The notes: generated from the sequence alone by a model not told the origin. A stretch of 64,000 nt of DNA from Aquabacter spiritensis (GCF_004346185.1 NZ_SMAI01000016.1:1-64000), one strand, 5' to 3'. Positions 34,356 through 44,419 are shown, counted from the stretch's first letter. Program-made: numbers and translations.

Positions 34356-35802
34356 GGGGCAGCTCCTCGATCGGCTTCTCGATGGGAACGGCGATCCTGA
34401 TGACGGTCCCACCCTGGCTCGGCTGCGACACCTCGATCCGCCCGTGCAATTCGTCCACGATCCGACGGGTCGTCCAAAGGCCAAGGCCGCCGCCGGTTCG
34501 CAAAGGCGGCGAAGAGTCCTCTCCGGTGAGAACGTCGATCCCCGTCGCCGGAATGCCGTCGCCGCGGTCGGTGACCACCAGGACCAGGACATCGCCGTGC
34601 CGCGCGGCCTCCAGCTTGACCTCGGACCCGGGCGGTGCAGCCGCGACCGCGTTCAGTAGAAGGTTCAAGAGGGCTTGCCGGATCTGGGTGCTCGGCAGCG
34701 GGATATCCTGATCGACGCTGTTCCTGATGGCGACCGTGACCGACTTGCGCCGTGCCTCCGCGACGATGAGAAGGCGCAAATCGGCGATGTCCTTGGCCGA
34801 GATCGAACGCCCGGACGTTTCCTGGCGGTGCATCGCCAGGGTGGTCCGGACGACGTCCCGGATGCCCACGAGCCCTCTCTCCAGGAGCCCGAGCGCGTTG
34901 TTGCGCACGGCGGCATACTGCCCGTGCGTCTTCAGGGTGGCCATGGCGTTGAAGAGACCGCCCAGGGGATTGTTGATCTCGTGAGCCAGGGCGGACGCGA
35001 GACGGCCGAGGCTGCCCAGGCGCTGCTCGTCGAAGAGCTTCCTCGCGAGGTCCTCTCGCTCGTGCATGGACTTCACGAGCGCGTTGTACGACCCGAACAG
35101 GTGCCTGAACTCGTCGCCGCTGCGGGCGATCGTGGCTTCGGGAACGGGCGTCGCGTACCCCTCCATTGCCGCGCCGAGGTGCCTGGAGAGGACCCTGATC
35201 GGCGCCATCATCCGCGTCACCAGGAGCCATCCGGCGGCGGCGAGGATCAATGTCAGGATGCCGTTCGTCACGATCAATGCCGTGAGCACCTCGCGCCTTT
35301 CCACGGCCAGGTGGCTGGTGTCGAACGCGGCATGGATCACCCCGACCACGCGCCCGGGATAGGCGAGGACGCGGGTTGCGTTGGCGACGTCGGCGCCCGC
35401 TTCGAAACGAAAGGGCTGCATGCCCGGACTTCCGCCGTTGGGAACCTCGACAAGGGACCCGACGGGGTGCTGCCTGGGGTTCGACGCGGCAATGACGTGC
35501 CCCTTGGCGTTGGTTACGATCGCCTCCGTCGCGCGAAGGCCCTTGCTGAGGTCCTGGGCGCGCGTGATGGCGTCGAAGACCTCCCAGGTGTCTTCGCGAA
35601 GGACCGATTCCGTGATGCCGGTGGAGAGGATATCCAGGTAGCTCTGCGCCAGATCCCGGACGTGCATTTCCTGGGTTTCGTTGAGGCGCGCCAGGACGCG
35701 CTCGGACAGCACGATGCCGACCAGCATCATCAGCACCGCGACCGCGAGCGGGACCTTGGCGGCGATCGGCCAGGTTCGCGGATCGAGGCGCATCGCCGTC
35801 AT
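34345..35802 (-). CDS. aioS: Sensor histidine kinase AioS
   Basis: A 485-residue membrane kinase. Two membrane segments (about 13-33 and about 175-195) flank a periplasmic sensing region, followed by HAMP, a dimerisation domain with the phospho-acceptor histidine in ALAHEINNPLGG, and a catalytic ATPase domain with DRGDGIPATG and GGGLGLWTTRRIV. It is paired with AioR and the periplasmic AioX (4-base overlap with aioX), so it receives the arsenite signal from AioX. Confidence 0.92.
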   Translation of the reverse strand: MTAMRLDPRTWPIAAKVPLAVAVLMMLVGIVLSERVLARLNETQEMHVRDLAQSYLDILSTGITESVLREDTWEVFDAITRAQDLSKGLRATEAIVTNAKGHVIAASNPRQHPVGSLVEVPNGGSPGMQPFRFEAGADVANATRVLAYPGRVVGVIHAAFDTSHLAVERREVLTALIVTNGILTLILAAAGWLLVTRMMAPIRVLSRHLGAAMEGYATPVPEATIARSGDEFRHLFGSYNALVKSMHEREDLARKLFDEQRLGSLGRLASALAHEINNPLGGLFNAMATLKTHGQYAAVRNNALGLLERGLVGIRDVVRTTLAMHRQETSGRSISAKDIADLRLLIVAEARRKSVTVAIRNSVDQDIPLPSTQIRQALLNLLLNAVAAAPPGSEVKLEAARHGDVLVLVVTDRGDGIPATGIDVLTGEDSSPPLRTGGGLGLWTTRRIVDELHGRIEVSQPSQGGTVIRIAVPIEKPIEELPHVA

Positions 35803-36692
35803 CCCGAAGCTGCGACCAGCGCCGCCTTCGCGGCGATGCCGTCAAACAGGGAAACATCTTCAGCCGCGAAGCCGTCGAGGCGAAGCATCCGGAGAGCGGC
35901 GCGCCCTTCCGGGTCCTCTCCCATCCGCAGGAGGGCATCCGTCAGGGCAGTGAGCCGGCCGGCGTCCACAGGGACGCGGGGCGCCGCGATCGGCGGGAAT
36001 CCGAGCGGCTCCGAAGCGTGAAGGATGCGGGTCGACACCGTCAGGCTCGGCTCCAGCTCCGCGACCACGTCGTAGACATAGCCGTCCACGGAACCGGATG
36101 CGGCGAGCCCTGAAGCCACGGCGCGGATCACATTGCGGTGGCCATAGGTGTAGAAGGTCCGGCCGAAGAAGGTGTCGGGCCTGAGACCGTGTTCAGCCAG
36201 GGCGGCGCGGGTGACGAGGAAGCCGGAATTGGAGTCGGGGTCCGAAAAGGCGTGGATGTCACCACGCAGGTCCATCAAGCCTTCCGCCGGACGGTCCCGG
36301 TCGACGATCAGATATGACTGGTAGAGGGGCTTCCCGCGCCAAAGCGGAACCGCCACGAGCTGGAGGTCGCGGCGATGGGCGACGAACGGATAGCCGCATA
36401 TCCAAGCGGCATCGAGCTGACGGGAAACGAGGAGAGCGGTGATCTCCTGGTAGGTACGTCGCGTGATGAGCGAGACCGGCACGCCCATGGTGCGCTGGAG
36501 ATAGGCCTGAAGCCGTCCGAGCAGTTCCAGGTCCGACGTGAGGAACACTGGGGTTAGTCCGAAGCGCAGACCTCGTTCCGGAACGATCTCATGGGCGCGC
36601 GCGAAGCCGGAGCAGGACAGGAGCAATCCCGCCGTCGCGATCATGGCGGAACGCCGATTGAGCGCTCCCGTGCCCATCCGCATCCTTCCCAC
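35799..36692 (-). CDS. aioX: Periplasmic arsenite-sensing protein AioX
   Basis: A 297-residue exported protein of the phosphonate-binding-like (PhnD) fold with a signal segment (about residues 16-33). A single cysteine in the mature domain, in LDAAWICGYPFV (Cys99), fits the cysteine shown to be needed for arsenite binding in the Agrobacterium homologue. It stands first in the aioX-aioS-aioR operon with ATGA overlaps. A DPDSNSGFLVTRAAL ligand-site stretch is also present. It is the input sensor for aioBA induction. Confidence 0.92.
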   Translation of the reverse strand: MGRMRMGTGALNRRSAMIATAGLLLSCSGFARAHEIVPERGLRFGLTPVFLTSDLELLGRLQAYLQRTMGVPVSLITRRTYQEITALLVSRQLDAAWICGYPFVAHRRDLQLVAVPLWRGKPLYQSYLIVDRDRPAEGLMDLRGDIHAFSDPDSNSGFLVTRAALAEHGLRPDTFFGRTFYTYGHRNVIRAVASGLAASGSVDGYVYDVVAELEPSLTVSTRILHASEPLGFPPIAAPRVPVDAGRLTALTDALLRMGEDPEGRAALRMLRLDGFAAEDVSLFDGIAAKAALVAASG

Positions 36693-36863
36693 TCTTGTTC
36701 TCGATGCAGCGCGTTCAGGATTCGGAAGTCAGTGCCCGGATTGCGCTACACCTCCCGTGACGATCGCACGGAAATCGTTGGCTTCGGTGCCGCGAAGGGA
36801 CGGCACCTTGGCATTATTTCAATATATCGGAACCCATCGACACATGACAGCGGACATTCCGGA

Positions 36864-37610
36864 TCAGGTCCGGCCGGTGGCATCCGCCAGGCTGGCCGCG
36901 ACGGACTTACGATGCTCCTCCGCCTGCACCCTCCGTTCGGAGTAGCGATCCACCAGGTAGTCCGACCGGTCGCGGACCAGGAGGGTGAACTTCATGAGCT
37001 CCTCCATGACGTCCACGACCCGGTCGTAATAGGGAGAAGGCTTCATCCGGCCCGCCTCGTCGAATTCCTGGTAGGCCTTCGCCACCGATGACTGGTTCGG
37101 GATCGTGACCATGCGCATCCAGCGCCCGAGTACCCGCAGGGCGTTGACGGCGTTGAAAGACTGCGACCCGCCGGACACCTGCATCACCGCGAGCGTGCGG
37201 CCCTGGGTGGGACGGATTCCGCCGATCTCAAGCGGGATCCAATCGATCTGGCTCTTGAACACACCGGTGATCGTGCCGTGCCGCTCGGGGCTGCACCACA
37301 CCTGTCCCTCGGACCATTCGGACAGGGACCGCAGTTCCTGGACCTTCGGATGATCGGGCGGAACGCTGTCCGGAAGCGGCAGGCCGCGCGGGTCAAAGAT
37401 CCGCGTTTCGGCGCCCATGCGGTCGAGAAGGCGGGCGGCCTCCTCGGTCAGGAGGCGACTGTAGGAGCGTTCACGCAGGGAGCCATAGAGAAGCAGGATG
37501 CGCGGCCGATGAACGGAGGCTGCCTTCGGCTCGAGCTTGGGGAGATCCGGCAGGTCCAGGTGGTGCCCTTCCAGGGCAGGAAAGTCCGGATCGAAAGGAG
37601 CGTCGTGCAT
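36864..37610 (-). CDS. arsH: NADPH-dependent FMN reductase ArsH
   Basis: A 248-residue flavodoxin-like enzyme that oxidises trivalent methylated and aromatic arsenicals, and can reduce quinones or azo dyes. Characteristic stretches are [16 protein letters not shown] (FMN phosphate loop), [22 protein letters not shown] and [23 protein letters not shown]. The ATG at 37608-37610 gives the normal family length; the frame is open much further upstream, but that runs through the MFS gene. It ends the operon arsR, ArsO-like gene, MFS gene, arsH. Confidence 0.94.
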   Translation of the reverse strand: MHDAPFDPDFPALEGHHLDLPDLPKLEPKAASVHRPRILLLYGSLRERSYSRLLTEEAARLLDRMGAETRIFDPRGLPLPDSVPPDHPKVQELRSLSEWSEGQVWCSPERHGTITGVFKSQIDWIPLEIGGIRPTQGRTLAVMQVSGGSQSFNAVNALRVLGRWMRMVTIPNQSSVAKAYQEFDEAGRMKPSPYYDRVVDVMEELMKFTLLVRDRSDYLVDRYSERRVQAEEHRKSVAASLADATGRT

Positions 37611-37627
37611 AGTGGTGTCCAAGGAGT

Positions 37628-38866
37628 TCAAGAGGGATTGGTGCGGGCCGACAGGATCGCCGCCGTCCAGAATCCGGCGACGAGGATGAGGGCGCCTGCG
37701 ATGGCAGCGAAGAGGACGGGATCGTAGGATCCGCTCCATGCCCAAAGAGCGGCCGCCCCAACGGGTGCAATCGCCCTGGAAACGGTCGCCGGAGCGGCCA
37801 GGGCGCCGTTGACGGCGCCGTAGGCCTCGCGCGTCACCATCTCCGGCACGGCAAGGCCTCGGACGATGGTCATGATGCCGTTCGCACCCCCGTACAGGGC
37901 CGCGACGCACGCCACGATGGCGAAGCTGGGCGGGGCGGCCTCCAGGACGATGAGGGCCAAAGGAAAGGCCAAGACCACGCAGCAGCCGATGAGGCGCACG
38001 GATGCCTTCGGCGCGAACATCCAAATGGCGATCCGTCCCGCCACCTGAGCCGGACCGATGATCGCCATGGCCGATACGACGGTCCCGGTATCGAAGCCTC
38101 GCTCGACGAGCAGCGGGTACAGGTGGAAGGTGAAGGCCGAAAATGTCCCGGAGTAGGCGGTGAACGCGACGGCGAGCGCCCAGAATGCCGGTTGGCGCAT
38201 GACCATGCGGACGACCGACCATCCCGCCGACGGCCCGCCCTTGGCATGCGCATGCTCGGGATGATCCGCTGCCGGATCGATCACCGCGGCGTAGACACCG
38301 GCGCACAGGACGAGGTTGATCGCCGCCAGGACCATGAGCGTTCCGCGCCATCCGAACCCGTCGAGGAGGAACTGGACCAGGGGGATGAACACGGTGGAGG
38401 CGAAGCCGCCCCACAGGGTCAGGGCCGTGATGCCAGACCGTGCGCCGACCGTTCCGCTCCGCCGCGCCACCACCGCGAACGCTGGTTCGTACAAGGTGGC
38501 CGCCTGGAGGATGCCGATGCCGGCAACGCAGATATAGAAGGCGAGGAGTCCCTCGACCTGGGACCAGGCCAGGAGAAATAAGCCCGCCATCACCGAGCCC
38601 GCGGCCATCACGAGGCGGCCGTGGCCGCGGTCGATGGCGTTCCCGATCGGGTAGCTCGCGATCCCCGCCAGAACGAGGCCGAGCGTCGCGGCGCCGTACA
38701 TCTGCGGCTTCGACCAGCCGAGGTCCCGCCCCATGGCCTCGGCGATCAACGGAAAGGAATAGTACAGCGATCCCCAGGAGCAGACCTGGCCGATGCCGAG
38801 GCCGGTGATGAAGAGGCTTCGACCGCTGAGGGGCTTGTAGGCTGCCGCATCCGCGTGCCCGGTCAT
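37628..38866 (-). CDS. MFS transporter of the arsenic operon (ArsK-like)
   Basis: A 412-residue MFS protein with 12 segments; the N-terminal half begins [31 protein letters not shown]. It overlaps the flavoprotein gene by ATGA and precedes arsH by 17 bases. ArsK, an MFS exporter of trivalent arsenicals and antimonite, lies in similar alphaproteobacterial ars operons, so an ArsK-like role is likely. Substrate is inferred only from context. Confidence 0.8.
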   Translation of the reverse strand: MTGHADAAAYKPLSGRSLFITGLGIGQVCSWGSLYYSFPLIAEAMGRDLGWSKPQMYGAATLGLVLAGIASYPIGNAIDRGHGRLVMAAGSVMAGLFLLAWSQVEGLLAFYICVAGIGILQAATLYEPAFAVVARRSGTVGARSGITALTLWGGFASTVFIPLVQFLLDGFGWRGTLMVLAAINLVLCAGVYAAVIDPAADHPEHAHAKGGPSAGWSVVRMVMRQPAFWALAVAFTAYSGTFSAFTFHLYPLLVERGFDTGTVVSAMAIIGPAQVAGRIAIWMFAPKASVRLIGCCVVLAFPLALIVLEAAPPSFAIVACVAALYGGANGIMTIVRGLAVPEMVTREAYGAVNGALAAPATVSRAIAPVGAAALWAWSGSYDPVLFAAIAGALILVAGFWTAAILSARTNPS

Positions 38867-40242
38867 GCGGCGGCTCCGCAGCCGCAGCCGGACTTCCCTT
38901 CGGTCTTGGCGACGGCATCGTCGACGCAGCAGGCGTCGATCTCTTTGGGGGCAGGGCCTCCGCAGCATCCGGAAGCGACGCGGTTCCGCGGAGGTGCGCT
39001 GCACACGCCGGTCTCCGGGAGGACGAGCTGCACCCGCCGTGCGGCTTCATGATCACCCGCGATCTCGGCCACGACCGAGCGAACCTGCTCGTATCCGGTG
39101 GCCATCAGGAACGTCGGCGCACGCCCGTAAGACTTCGATCCGACGATGTAGAAGTCCGGCTCGGGGTGGGCGAGCTCCACGGCTCCGTGGGGCGGGACGC
39201 TGCCGCAGGAATGCACATTGGGATCGATGAGCGGCGCCAGGACCGGAGGCGCCTCGGTGATGGGGTCGACGGCCACGCGCAGTTCCCGGAGCATGTCGAA
39301 ACTCGGTCGGAAGCCGGTCGCGACGACGATCCGGTCGACTTCCAGTGTAATGGCTGCACTGTCCAAGCTCGCGGTGACGGCGATCGCACGCTCGGTCCGC
39401 TTCACGCCATGAATGGCAAGGGGCGCCAGCGTCTTCACCTGGCCGCTCGCGATTGCGCCTCCGGCCGCGAGCCCAAGCGCACCGCGTTCGGGAAGCTGGT
39501 CATCGAGCCCGCCGCCGAGGAGCTTTCCGATCCAGTCCCTCCGCAGACCCCAAAGGATTTCGGTTTCCGGCGCTTCCTTCCGGAGACGGACGAGGTCGAG
39601 GGCGACATTCGTGGCGGAATGTCCTGAACCGACGACTAGGACGCGCTTTCCCGCGTATCGTGACCGTTCGCGTCCCAGGACGTCGGGAATACCGTAAGCG
39701 ATGCTGTCGCCGAGTGTCTCCTCGCCCTCGACCGGCATCCCATCCACGCCCATGGGATTGGGCTCGGCCCATGTCCCCGAAGCGTCGATCACCGCGCGTA
39801 CCTCGATCGTCCCCGTATGCCCATCCTTCGCCTTCCATCTGACCTGGAAGGGCGTATCCGCGCGCCCAGCCGAACTCATCCGGTCGAGACCGAGGCGGCC
39901 GATGGCGGTGACCGTCGTGCCGAGCATGATCCGGTGGGCGATGGAGGGGTGCGCGGCAAGCGGGGCAAGGTATCTGTCGATCAGGTCGCCGGCGGTCGGG
40001 AGACCATCCGGATCGGGTGCCCTCCAGCCGATTTCCTCCAGCAGGGCGCGGGCCGCTTCATCCACGTTGTAGCGCCAGGGCGAGAACAGGCGGACGTGGG
40101 AGAAGTCCCGCATGGACGCGGCGATTTGGGTTCCACGCTCCAGGATCACCGGAACGATGCCCCGTGCGACCAGATGTGCCGCTGCGGCAAGGCCGATAGG
40201 TCCGGCACCGATGACTGCAACGGGAAGACTTTTGGTCATCAC
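38863..40242 (-). CDS. FAD/NAD(P)-binding flavoprotein monooxygenase-like (ArsO-like) with Cys-rich tail
   Basis: A 459-residue flavoprotein: FAD-binding [13 protein letters not shown] at the N-terminus (residues 12-24), a second dinucleotide site [16 protein letters not shown] in the middle, and ATGFRPSFD. The C-terminal 50 or so residues contain eight cysteines in GVCSAPP, SGCCGG, DACCVDD and SGCGCG, looking like a metalloid-binding tail. Similar flavoproteins called ArsO occur in arsenic gene islands. It follows arsR by 54 bases and overlaps the MFS gene. Substrate and reaction are unknown; oxidation of an arsenical, or delivery of a thiol-bound arsenical to the exporter, are hypotheses. 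Confidence 0.82.
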   Translation of the reverse strand: MMTKSLPVAVIGAGPIGLAAAAHLVARGIVPVILERGTQIAASMRDFSHVRLFSPWRYNVDEAARALLEEIGWRAPDPDGLPTAGDLIDRYLAPLAAHPSIAHRIMLGTTVTAIGRLGLDRMSSAGRADTPFQVRWKAKDGHTGTIEVRAVIDASGTWAEPNPMGVDGMPVEGEETLGDSIAYGIPDVLGRERSRYAGKRVLVVGSGHSATNVALDLVRLRKEAPETEILWGLRRDWIGKLLGGGLDDQLPERGALGLAAGGAIASGQVKTLAPLAIHGVKRTERAIAVTASLDSAAITLEVDRIVVATGFRPSFDMLRELRVAVDPITEAPPVLAPLIDPNVHSCGSVPPHGAVELAHPEPDFYIVGSKSYGRAPTFLMATGYEQVRSVVAEIAGDHEAARRVQLVLPETGVCSAPPRNRVASGCCGGPAPKEIDACCVDDAVAKTEGKSGCGCGAAA

Positions 40243-40296
40243 GACAACTCCTTCGATCTTTCCAGAATCACGAAAATTCTGAACACGACGATGACC

Positions 40297-40617
40297 TCAC
40301 GCGGCAGTTTCGGACGATGGGACAATGCAGCCAACGTCAGCGCAGCATTCGTCCACGAGGTAGCCGACGAGGGCATTCATGCTGGGATAGTGTGCTCGGC
40401 AGATGAGCGTCGTCGCCTGGCGCTCTTGGGTCACGAGGCCAGTGTCGATCAGTCTGCGGAGGTGATGGGAAAGCGTGGATGCCGGGATCTCATGCTTTTC
40501 CTGAAGGGTGCCGACACTCAGGCCTGCCCCGCCCGCCCGGACGAGTGTGCGGTAGAGGCCAAGCCGGGTAGGGTTGCCTAGGGCCTCAAGCTGACGGGAT
40601 GCTATTTCGATATTCAT
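40297..40617 (-). CDS. arsR: ArsR/SmtB family arsenite-responsive repressor
   Basis: A 106-residue winged-helix repressor (PASTLSHHLRRLIDTGLVTQER). The C-terminal end has CCADVGC (Cys91, Cys92, Cys97), a cluster of three cysteines that resembles the C-terminal arsenite site of the Acidithiobacillus-type ArsR rather than the classical alpha3 site. It heads the operon with the flavoprotein, MFS and arsH genes and is preceded by a palindromic operator at 40620-40639. Part of it is nearly identical to the ArsR remnant at about 5997-6150. Confidence 0.92.
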   Translation of the reverse strand: MNIEIASRQLEALGNPTRLGLYRTLVRAGGAGLSVGTLQEKHEIPASTLSHHLRRLIDTGLVTQERQATTLICRAHYPSMNALVGYLVDECCADVGCIVPSSETAA

Positions 40618-40619
40618 GG

Positions 40620-40639
40620 AAATAAACTTGCGCTTATTT
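40620..40639 (-). promoter_or_regulatory. ArsR operator
   Basis: A perfect inverted repeat AAATAA-N8-TTATTT lies two bases upstream of the arsR start codon. Its place and AT-rich symmetry fit an autoregulatory ArsR site that would control arsR and the operon downstream. Confidence 0.65.
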
Positions 40640-40806
40640 GGCGAGGCGTCAAGGGGGCGCTGAGGGGGAAGTTTGGAAAGGCGCCCGCCATCTTGTTCTT
40701 AACCAGGGCGAATTGCCGGTTTTCTGACAAAATGTACGTCTGCGTCCGTTCCTCGCACCGATGTTACGGTCGGACGGGCTTCATGACATGTGTGCCGGAG
40801 TGAAAG

Positions 40807-41727
40807 TTATGGCGCCAGGTTTTCGATGGCGTGGCGTTGCTCTGCGTGCTTTGCGGGGTTTTCCAGCTTTAGCTTCGCGAGATTGTTAATCTTCCATCGA
40901 ACCGCAGGGAGCGCAGCCGCTTGCGGCAGGCCGATCGCATCGAAGTCGGGCTCGGCATCGTGCAGCGAGAGCAGGAAACGCGTTGCCCCCTTATCAAGGC
41001 GGGCGGTGAGATCCTTCACCAGCCGTGCCCGCGCGTGCTCAAGGTCATCGAGCGTAACTGGCTCGACCGTCATCCCTTGGAATTCACGCACAAAGCTTTC
41101 GTCGAGCGTGTGAAAGGACGGCCTGATCAACTCGTGGGGCGGTCGACCCGAGCTCGCGACATAGACCAGAAAGGTGCGGAACAATTCGTCCGTCAGGCCC
41201 TCATTCTCATAGAGGAGCTTGACGTCGAAGAGATCGCGCGGATGTTGCCGATCGACTGCAGCATGAAGCTTCCCGCCGAAAAGATCGGCAAAAGACACCA
41301 CCTGCATTTCGGCAAAACCAAACGCGGTCTCCACGGCCTCCTTCACGGGCAGCCGTTCGGTTGGGTGTACGGTCCCGCGCGCGACCGGCGAGATCTCGAT
41401 TTTGATCTCGCTTCCACCTTGCCGGACGAGGAGGCGGGTATCGCTGTTGCCCCCGCCAGAAACCCTCTGGACGGTGGCGCTGCGGAGGCTTCGCGTCAGA
41501 TCCGATCCAATGTGGCCGAGCGCAGCGTCGATTCCAGCGAGGGCCGTTGGACGATCTTCGAGAGGGAGGTAGACCAGATCGATGTCAACCGACAGCCGCG
41601 GCATGTCGCGATAGAACAGGTTGATCGCGGTCCCGCCCTTGAGCGCGAGTGTCTTCTCCCGTGCGATGAAGGGTAGGGTTCTGACCAGGAGTTCGACCTG
41701 ACGCATATAGATCTCACGCGCCATCAC
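40807..41727 (-). CDS. abiEii: AbiEii-type nucleotidyltransferase toxin
   Basis: A 306-residue nucleotidyltransferase of the AbiEii/AbiGii family. Conserved motifs are LKGGTAINLF and the acid pair in LSVDIDLVYLP, followed by IKIEISPV. In the type IV toxin-antitoxin system AbiE the toxin modifies tRNA or nucleotides and stops growth on phage infection; it also helps keep plasmids. Overlaps the antitoxin gene by 14 bases. Confidence 0.92.
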   Translation of the reverse strand: MMAREIYMRQVELLVRTLPFIAREKTLALKGGTAINLFYRDMPRLSVDIDLVYLPLEDRPTALAGIDAALGHIGSDLTRSLRSATVQRVSGGGNSDTRLLVRQGGSEIKIEISPVARGTVHPTERLPVKEAVETAFGFAEMQVVSFADLFGGKLHAAVDRQHPRDLFDVKLLYENEGLTDELFRTFLVYVASSGRPPHELIRPSFHTLDESFVREFQGMTVEPVTLDDLEHARARLVKDLTARLDKGATRFLLSLHDAEPDFDAIGLPQAAALPAVRWKINNLAKLKLENPAKHAEQRHAIENLAP

Positions 41728-42559
41728 GTGTCTCGCTGGGCAGGAGATCTTCCGGGATGGTGATCCGGTACTTCGGGTGTAGGCGGCCTCCGCGCGCCAG
41801 CTCCCGGTCGCCGCGCCCCATGTCGATGCAGGTCAGGTCGATGTGTTTGCGCCAAGCATGCGCATGCTTGTCGGCATAAACGAAAAAGAGCCGCTTCACC
41901 TTCACGCTTCGGCAATCGATCAGCAGCTTCATCAGCTGTCTGGGCCGCAAGTTAACGAGCCCCTCGAATGCCATGTCGATGGTGTGGAAGCTCTCGGTTT
42001 GGGGTATTTCATCGATCGCCTCCAGGATTGCTCGCTCCGGCGTCGATACGCGGATCGGCCATCGCCAGGGGCTCCGGGACAACGCCGCATCAGCATTCTC
42101 CGACAGGTCGAGGTCGTTGCTCTCAATCCCAATCCGATCGGTCCCAAATAGACCCTCATTTCGATGGATCACGCGTGCGTCCGTATGGAGCTTCAGGAGC
42201 CAGGAGGGGGTGTCCGAACCGTAGAGATAGAGGGTGAAGGCGCCGCCCAGCTGCAGGTAGTGGATGTGCCCGCGCAGGGTCAATGCGCTCGTTCCTCCGA
42301 CATGAAAGTCGTGCCTCATGAGCCATTGGGCTGACAGCACGGCGATCTTCCATCCGATGGTCGCTTCCGCGTTTTCCTCCACCGGCAGGGGTCGACGATA
42401 GAGGCCCTGCATCACGCGTTCGAGCCAACCTTGCTTGACATAGGCGGAAACGGACTGGCGCGAAATGACGTGACGGGTCATCCAGGCCGTATCCACCAGA
42501 AAGCCGGGTGGAACGGATTGGAGTAGGCCCTTTAGCTTTGATCCCCTTTGTTGATCCAT
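41714..42559 (-). CDS. abiEi: AbiEi-type antitoxin/transcriptional repressor
   Basis: A 281-residue antitoxin with an N-terminal winged helix (about residues 15-65; DTAWMTRHVISRQSVSAYVKQGWLERVMQGLYRR) and a C-terminal domain that neutralises the toxin. AbiEi proteins repress their own promoter. The ATG at 42557-42559 is used; a TTG nine bases upstream is also in frame. It is translated together with the toxin. Confidence 0.9.
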   Translation of the reverse strand: MDQQRGSKLKGLLQSVPPGFLVDTAWMTRHVISRQSVSAYVKQGWLERVMQGLYRRPLPVEENAEATIGWKIAVLSAQWLMRHDFHVGGTSALTLRGHIHYLQLGGAFTLYLYGSDTPSWLLKLHTDARVIHRNEGLFGTDRIGIESNDLDLSENADAALSRSPWRWPIRVSTPERAILEAIDEIPQTESFHTIDMAFEGLVNLRPRQLMKLLIDCRSVKVKRLFFVYADKHAHAWRKHIDLTCIDMGRGDRELARGGRLHPKYRITIPEDLLPSETRDGA

Positions 42560-42563
42560 GATG

Positions 42564-42644
42564 GACAAATTAGCATTTGATCAAAGTCAGCGCTAGAGGA
42601 CCTTTATGGATGACTCAAAATGTCATCTAAAGATTGACAAATTA
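42564..42644 (-). promoter_or_regulatory. Operator region of the abiE operon
   Basis: Two direct copies of GACAAATTA (42564-42572 and 42636-42644) frame a perfect inverted repeat GATGAC-N7-GTCATC (42609-42614 and 42622-42627) just upstream of the antitoxin gene. AbiEi proteins bind repeats in this position to repress transcription; the exact site is inferred. Confidence 0.5.
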
Positions 42645-43112
42645 TCGGATATGTAAAGTTCGGAGGGGTGAGTTCAACCGCGTTGAGCCAAGACAAGGTG
42701 GCGTCCCCCGCGCGCGGGTCGGGCTCTCGGCTTCGCTGAAGCCCGCCGGCGGTCTTCACCCTGTCGGGCTTCGATCCCTGACGCGGATGTCGTTCGAAAC
42801 ACGGTTGCCGATCGGACACACCCTATTCCCGTCGGCATAGCCGCGCCCTGCAAATCACGCCGTCAACAGGTGGAGCGGTCCCCGACGGGGGACATGCGGC
42901 AGGCGCGAGCCACCTACAGCAAGTCCGATACCCGCTCTCCTCCATGGCTTCCTGGTCCGGCTTCGGATCTTCAACGATCAACCCGCAGGGGGTCCGCTAC
43001 GCACGCGTGCGGCCGCTTCGAGGCTTTGCCTCGGCGGTGATCGCGACCGCCACCGGACGCTGATGGGCGCCATCGAGCGGGGATCGGCCCCGCTGCAGGA
43101 TGGAGCCCTCAC
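42645..43112 (+). other. Long GC-rich leader before a small plasmid gene
   Basis: No gene is supported. The segment contains several short hairpins, for example CGAGGC-TT-TGCCTCG near 43019-43033 and GCGGGGATCGGCCCCGC near 43077-43093. It is the first of several similar structured leaders in front of backbone genes from here to 51.5 kb. Confidence 0.4.
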
Positions 43113-43295
43113 ATGTCGCACGATCTTTCCCTCGCCCAATCTCACGCGCTGCACCTCGCCCGCACCTTGATGGTGCCGGTGACGCTGTTCGAGGTGGACG
43201 GGGAATTCGGTGTCCTTCCGAGCGCGGAGCTGGACGATGTCGAGGTGGCCATCATCCACGAATACGACCCCTACCAGGCGGGACCGGCTCATTGA
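43113..43295 (+). CDS. Small plasmid-backbone protein of unknown function
   Basis: A 60-residue acidic protein (SHDLSLAQSHALHLARTL, then GEFGVLPSAELDDVEVAIIHEYDP). It has a plausible alpha/beta start and no membrane segment or signal. It is encoded alone, with a long leader before it and another after it. No family recognised; codon use fits the neighbourhood. Confidence 0.55.
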   Translation: MSHDLSLAQSHALHLARTLMVPVTLFEVDGEFGVLPSAELDDVEVAIIHEYDPYQAGPAH

Positions 43296-43495
43296 GCCGG
43301 GTTCGTCTGTTGGAGTGGGTGCCGCTTACGCCCGGGCGCGCGCAAGGGAGGCTGCGCCGCAGCCGAGCCCCGGCATATATGCCGGATTGTCCCTCGCGCC
43401 CCTGCGCGCTCCGGTCTTCGCGGCATGGCGGATCTCGCAAGGTGGACGTTCGAAGGCAAGGCGACGGACGTCCCGCAGCCGTGCGGGAGAATAGG

Positions 43496-44419
43496 ATGAA
43501 AAAGAGTGAAATCGACGCGTTGAGGGGCCGCGTCCTCTGCGGGGCCGTTCTGGAGCAGGCAGGCTTCGCGATCGACATCAAGGAAAGCACCCGCAACGCC
43601 GTCAAGCACCGCCGCGGCGACGAGATCATCATCGTGATCCACCGCGGGCAGGGCTGGTTCGACCCCCGGTCGGACGCCAAGGGCGACGTCTTCTCGCTTG
43701 TGGCTCATCTCGACGGAATGCCTTTCGCCGAGGCGTTGCGGCGGGTGGCGGGGCTTGTCGACTTCGTTCCGTTCGAACCCGCCTGGCCTCGGATGGAGCG
43801 CAAACGCACGCCCGATCTCGGAATACCCGAACGCTGGGCGCGGCGCCGCGCGCCGTGGCCGGGGTCCGCGACCTGGCGCTATCTCCGTCGCGAGCGCGCC
43901 ATACCCGACGCTATCCTGCGCGTCGCGGTCCGGAAGGACTGCATTCGGGCGGGGCCATACGGCAGCATGTGGGCGGTGCATCGCGACGAGAAGGGAGCGG
44001 TCACCGGGTGGGAGGAACGCGGGCTTGACTGGCGCGGCTTCGCAGCCGGAGGCGCGAAAGTGCTCTTTCGCTTCGGCCCCGCCAATGCCGGCCGCGTTTG
44101 CGTCACCGAAGCAGCGATCGATGCCATGAGCCTCGCGGCCCTGGAGGGCCTGCCCGACGACAGTCTTTATCTCAGCACCGGGGGCGGGTGGGCGCCGGCG
44201 ACCGAAGCGGCGATCCGCACCCTTGTGGCGCGGCCCGGGATCCATCTCGTCGCGGCCACCGACAACAATCCTCAAGGCGAGATCTATGCCGATCGTCTCA
44301 CTGCGATCACGGTCGCGTCCCCCTGCCGGTTTGCTCGGCTCCGACCCACAGCGTCCGATTGGAACGAGGACCTCAGAACGCTGATGGGGCAGGAAAGGGA
44401 AGGAGGCAGGAAATCCTGA
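43496..44419 (+). CDS. Toprim-domain plasmid protein (primase-like)
   Basis: A 307-residue protein: an N-terminal zinc-finger-less primase-like part (residues 1-85; GDEIIIVIHRGQGWFDPRSDAKGDVFSLVAHL), then a Toprim region with VCVTEAAIDAMSLAALEG (the glutamate motif) and LVAATDNNPQGEIYADRL (the acidic motif). Proteins like this are common in plasmid and ICE backbones with traG and ardC and may act in primer synthesis after transfer. A GGGAGAA ribosome site precedes the ATG at 43496. No helicase domain follows, so it is a short version. Confidence 0.75.
   Translation: MKKSEIDALRGRVLCGAVLEQAGFAIDIKESTRNAVKHRRGDEIIIVIHRGQGWFDPRSDAKGDVFSLVAHLDGMPFAEALRRVAGLVDFVPFEPAWPRMERKRTPDLGIPERWARRRAPWPGSATWRYLRRERAIPDAILRVAVRKDCIRAGPYGSMWAVHRDEKGAVTGWEERGLDWRGFAAGGAKVLFRFGPANAGRVCVTEAAIDAMSLAALEGLPDDSLYLSTGGGWAPATEAAIRTLVARPGIHLVAATDNNPQGEIYADRLTAITVASPCRFARLRPTASDWNEDLRTLMGQEREGGRKS

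Noticed and set aside
36864..39056. A single 730-codon minus-strand frame containing arsH at its end
   Set aside because: Only the last 248 codons are ArsH; the upstream part overlaps the MFS and flavoprotein genes in another frame and has an Arg/Gly-rich shadow composition.
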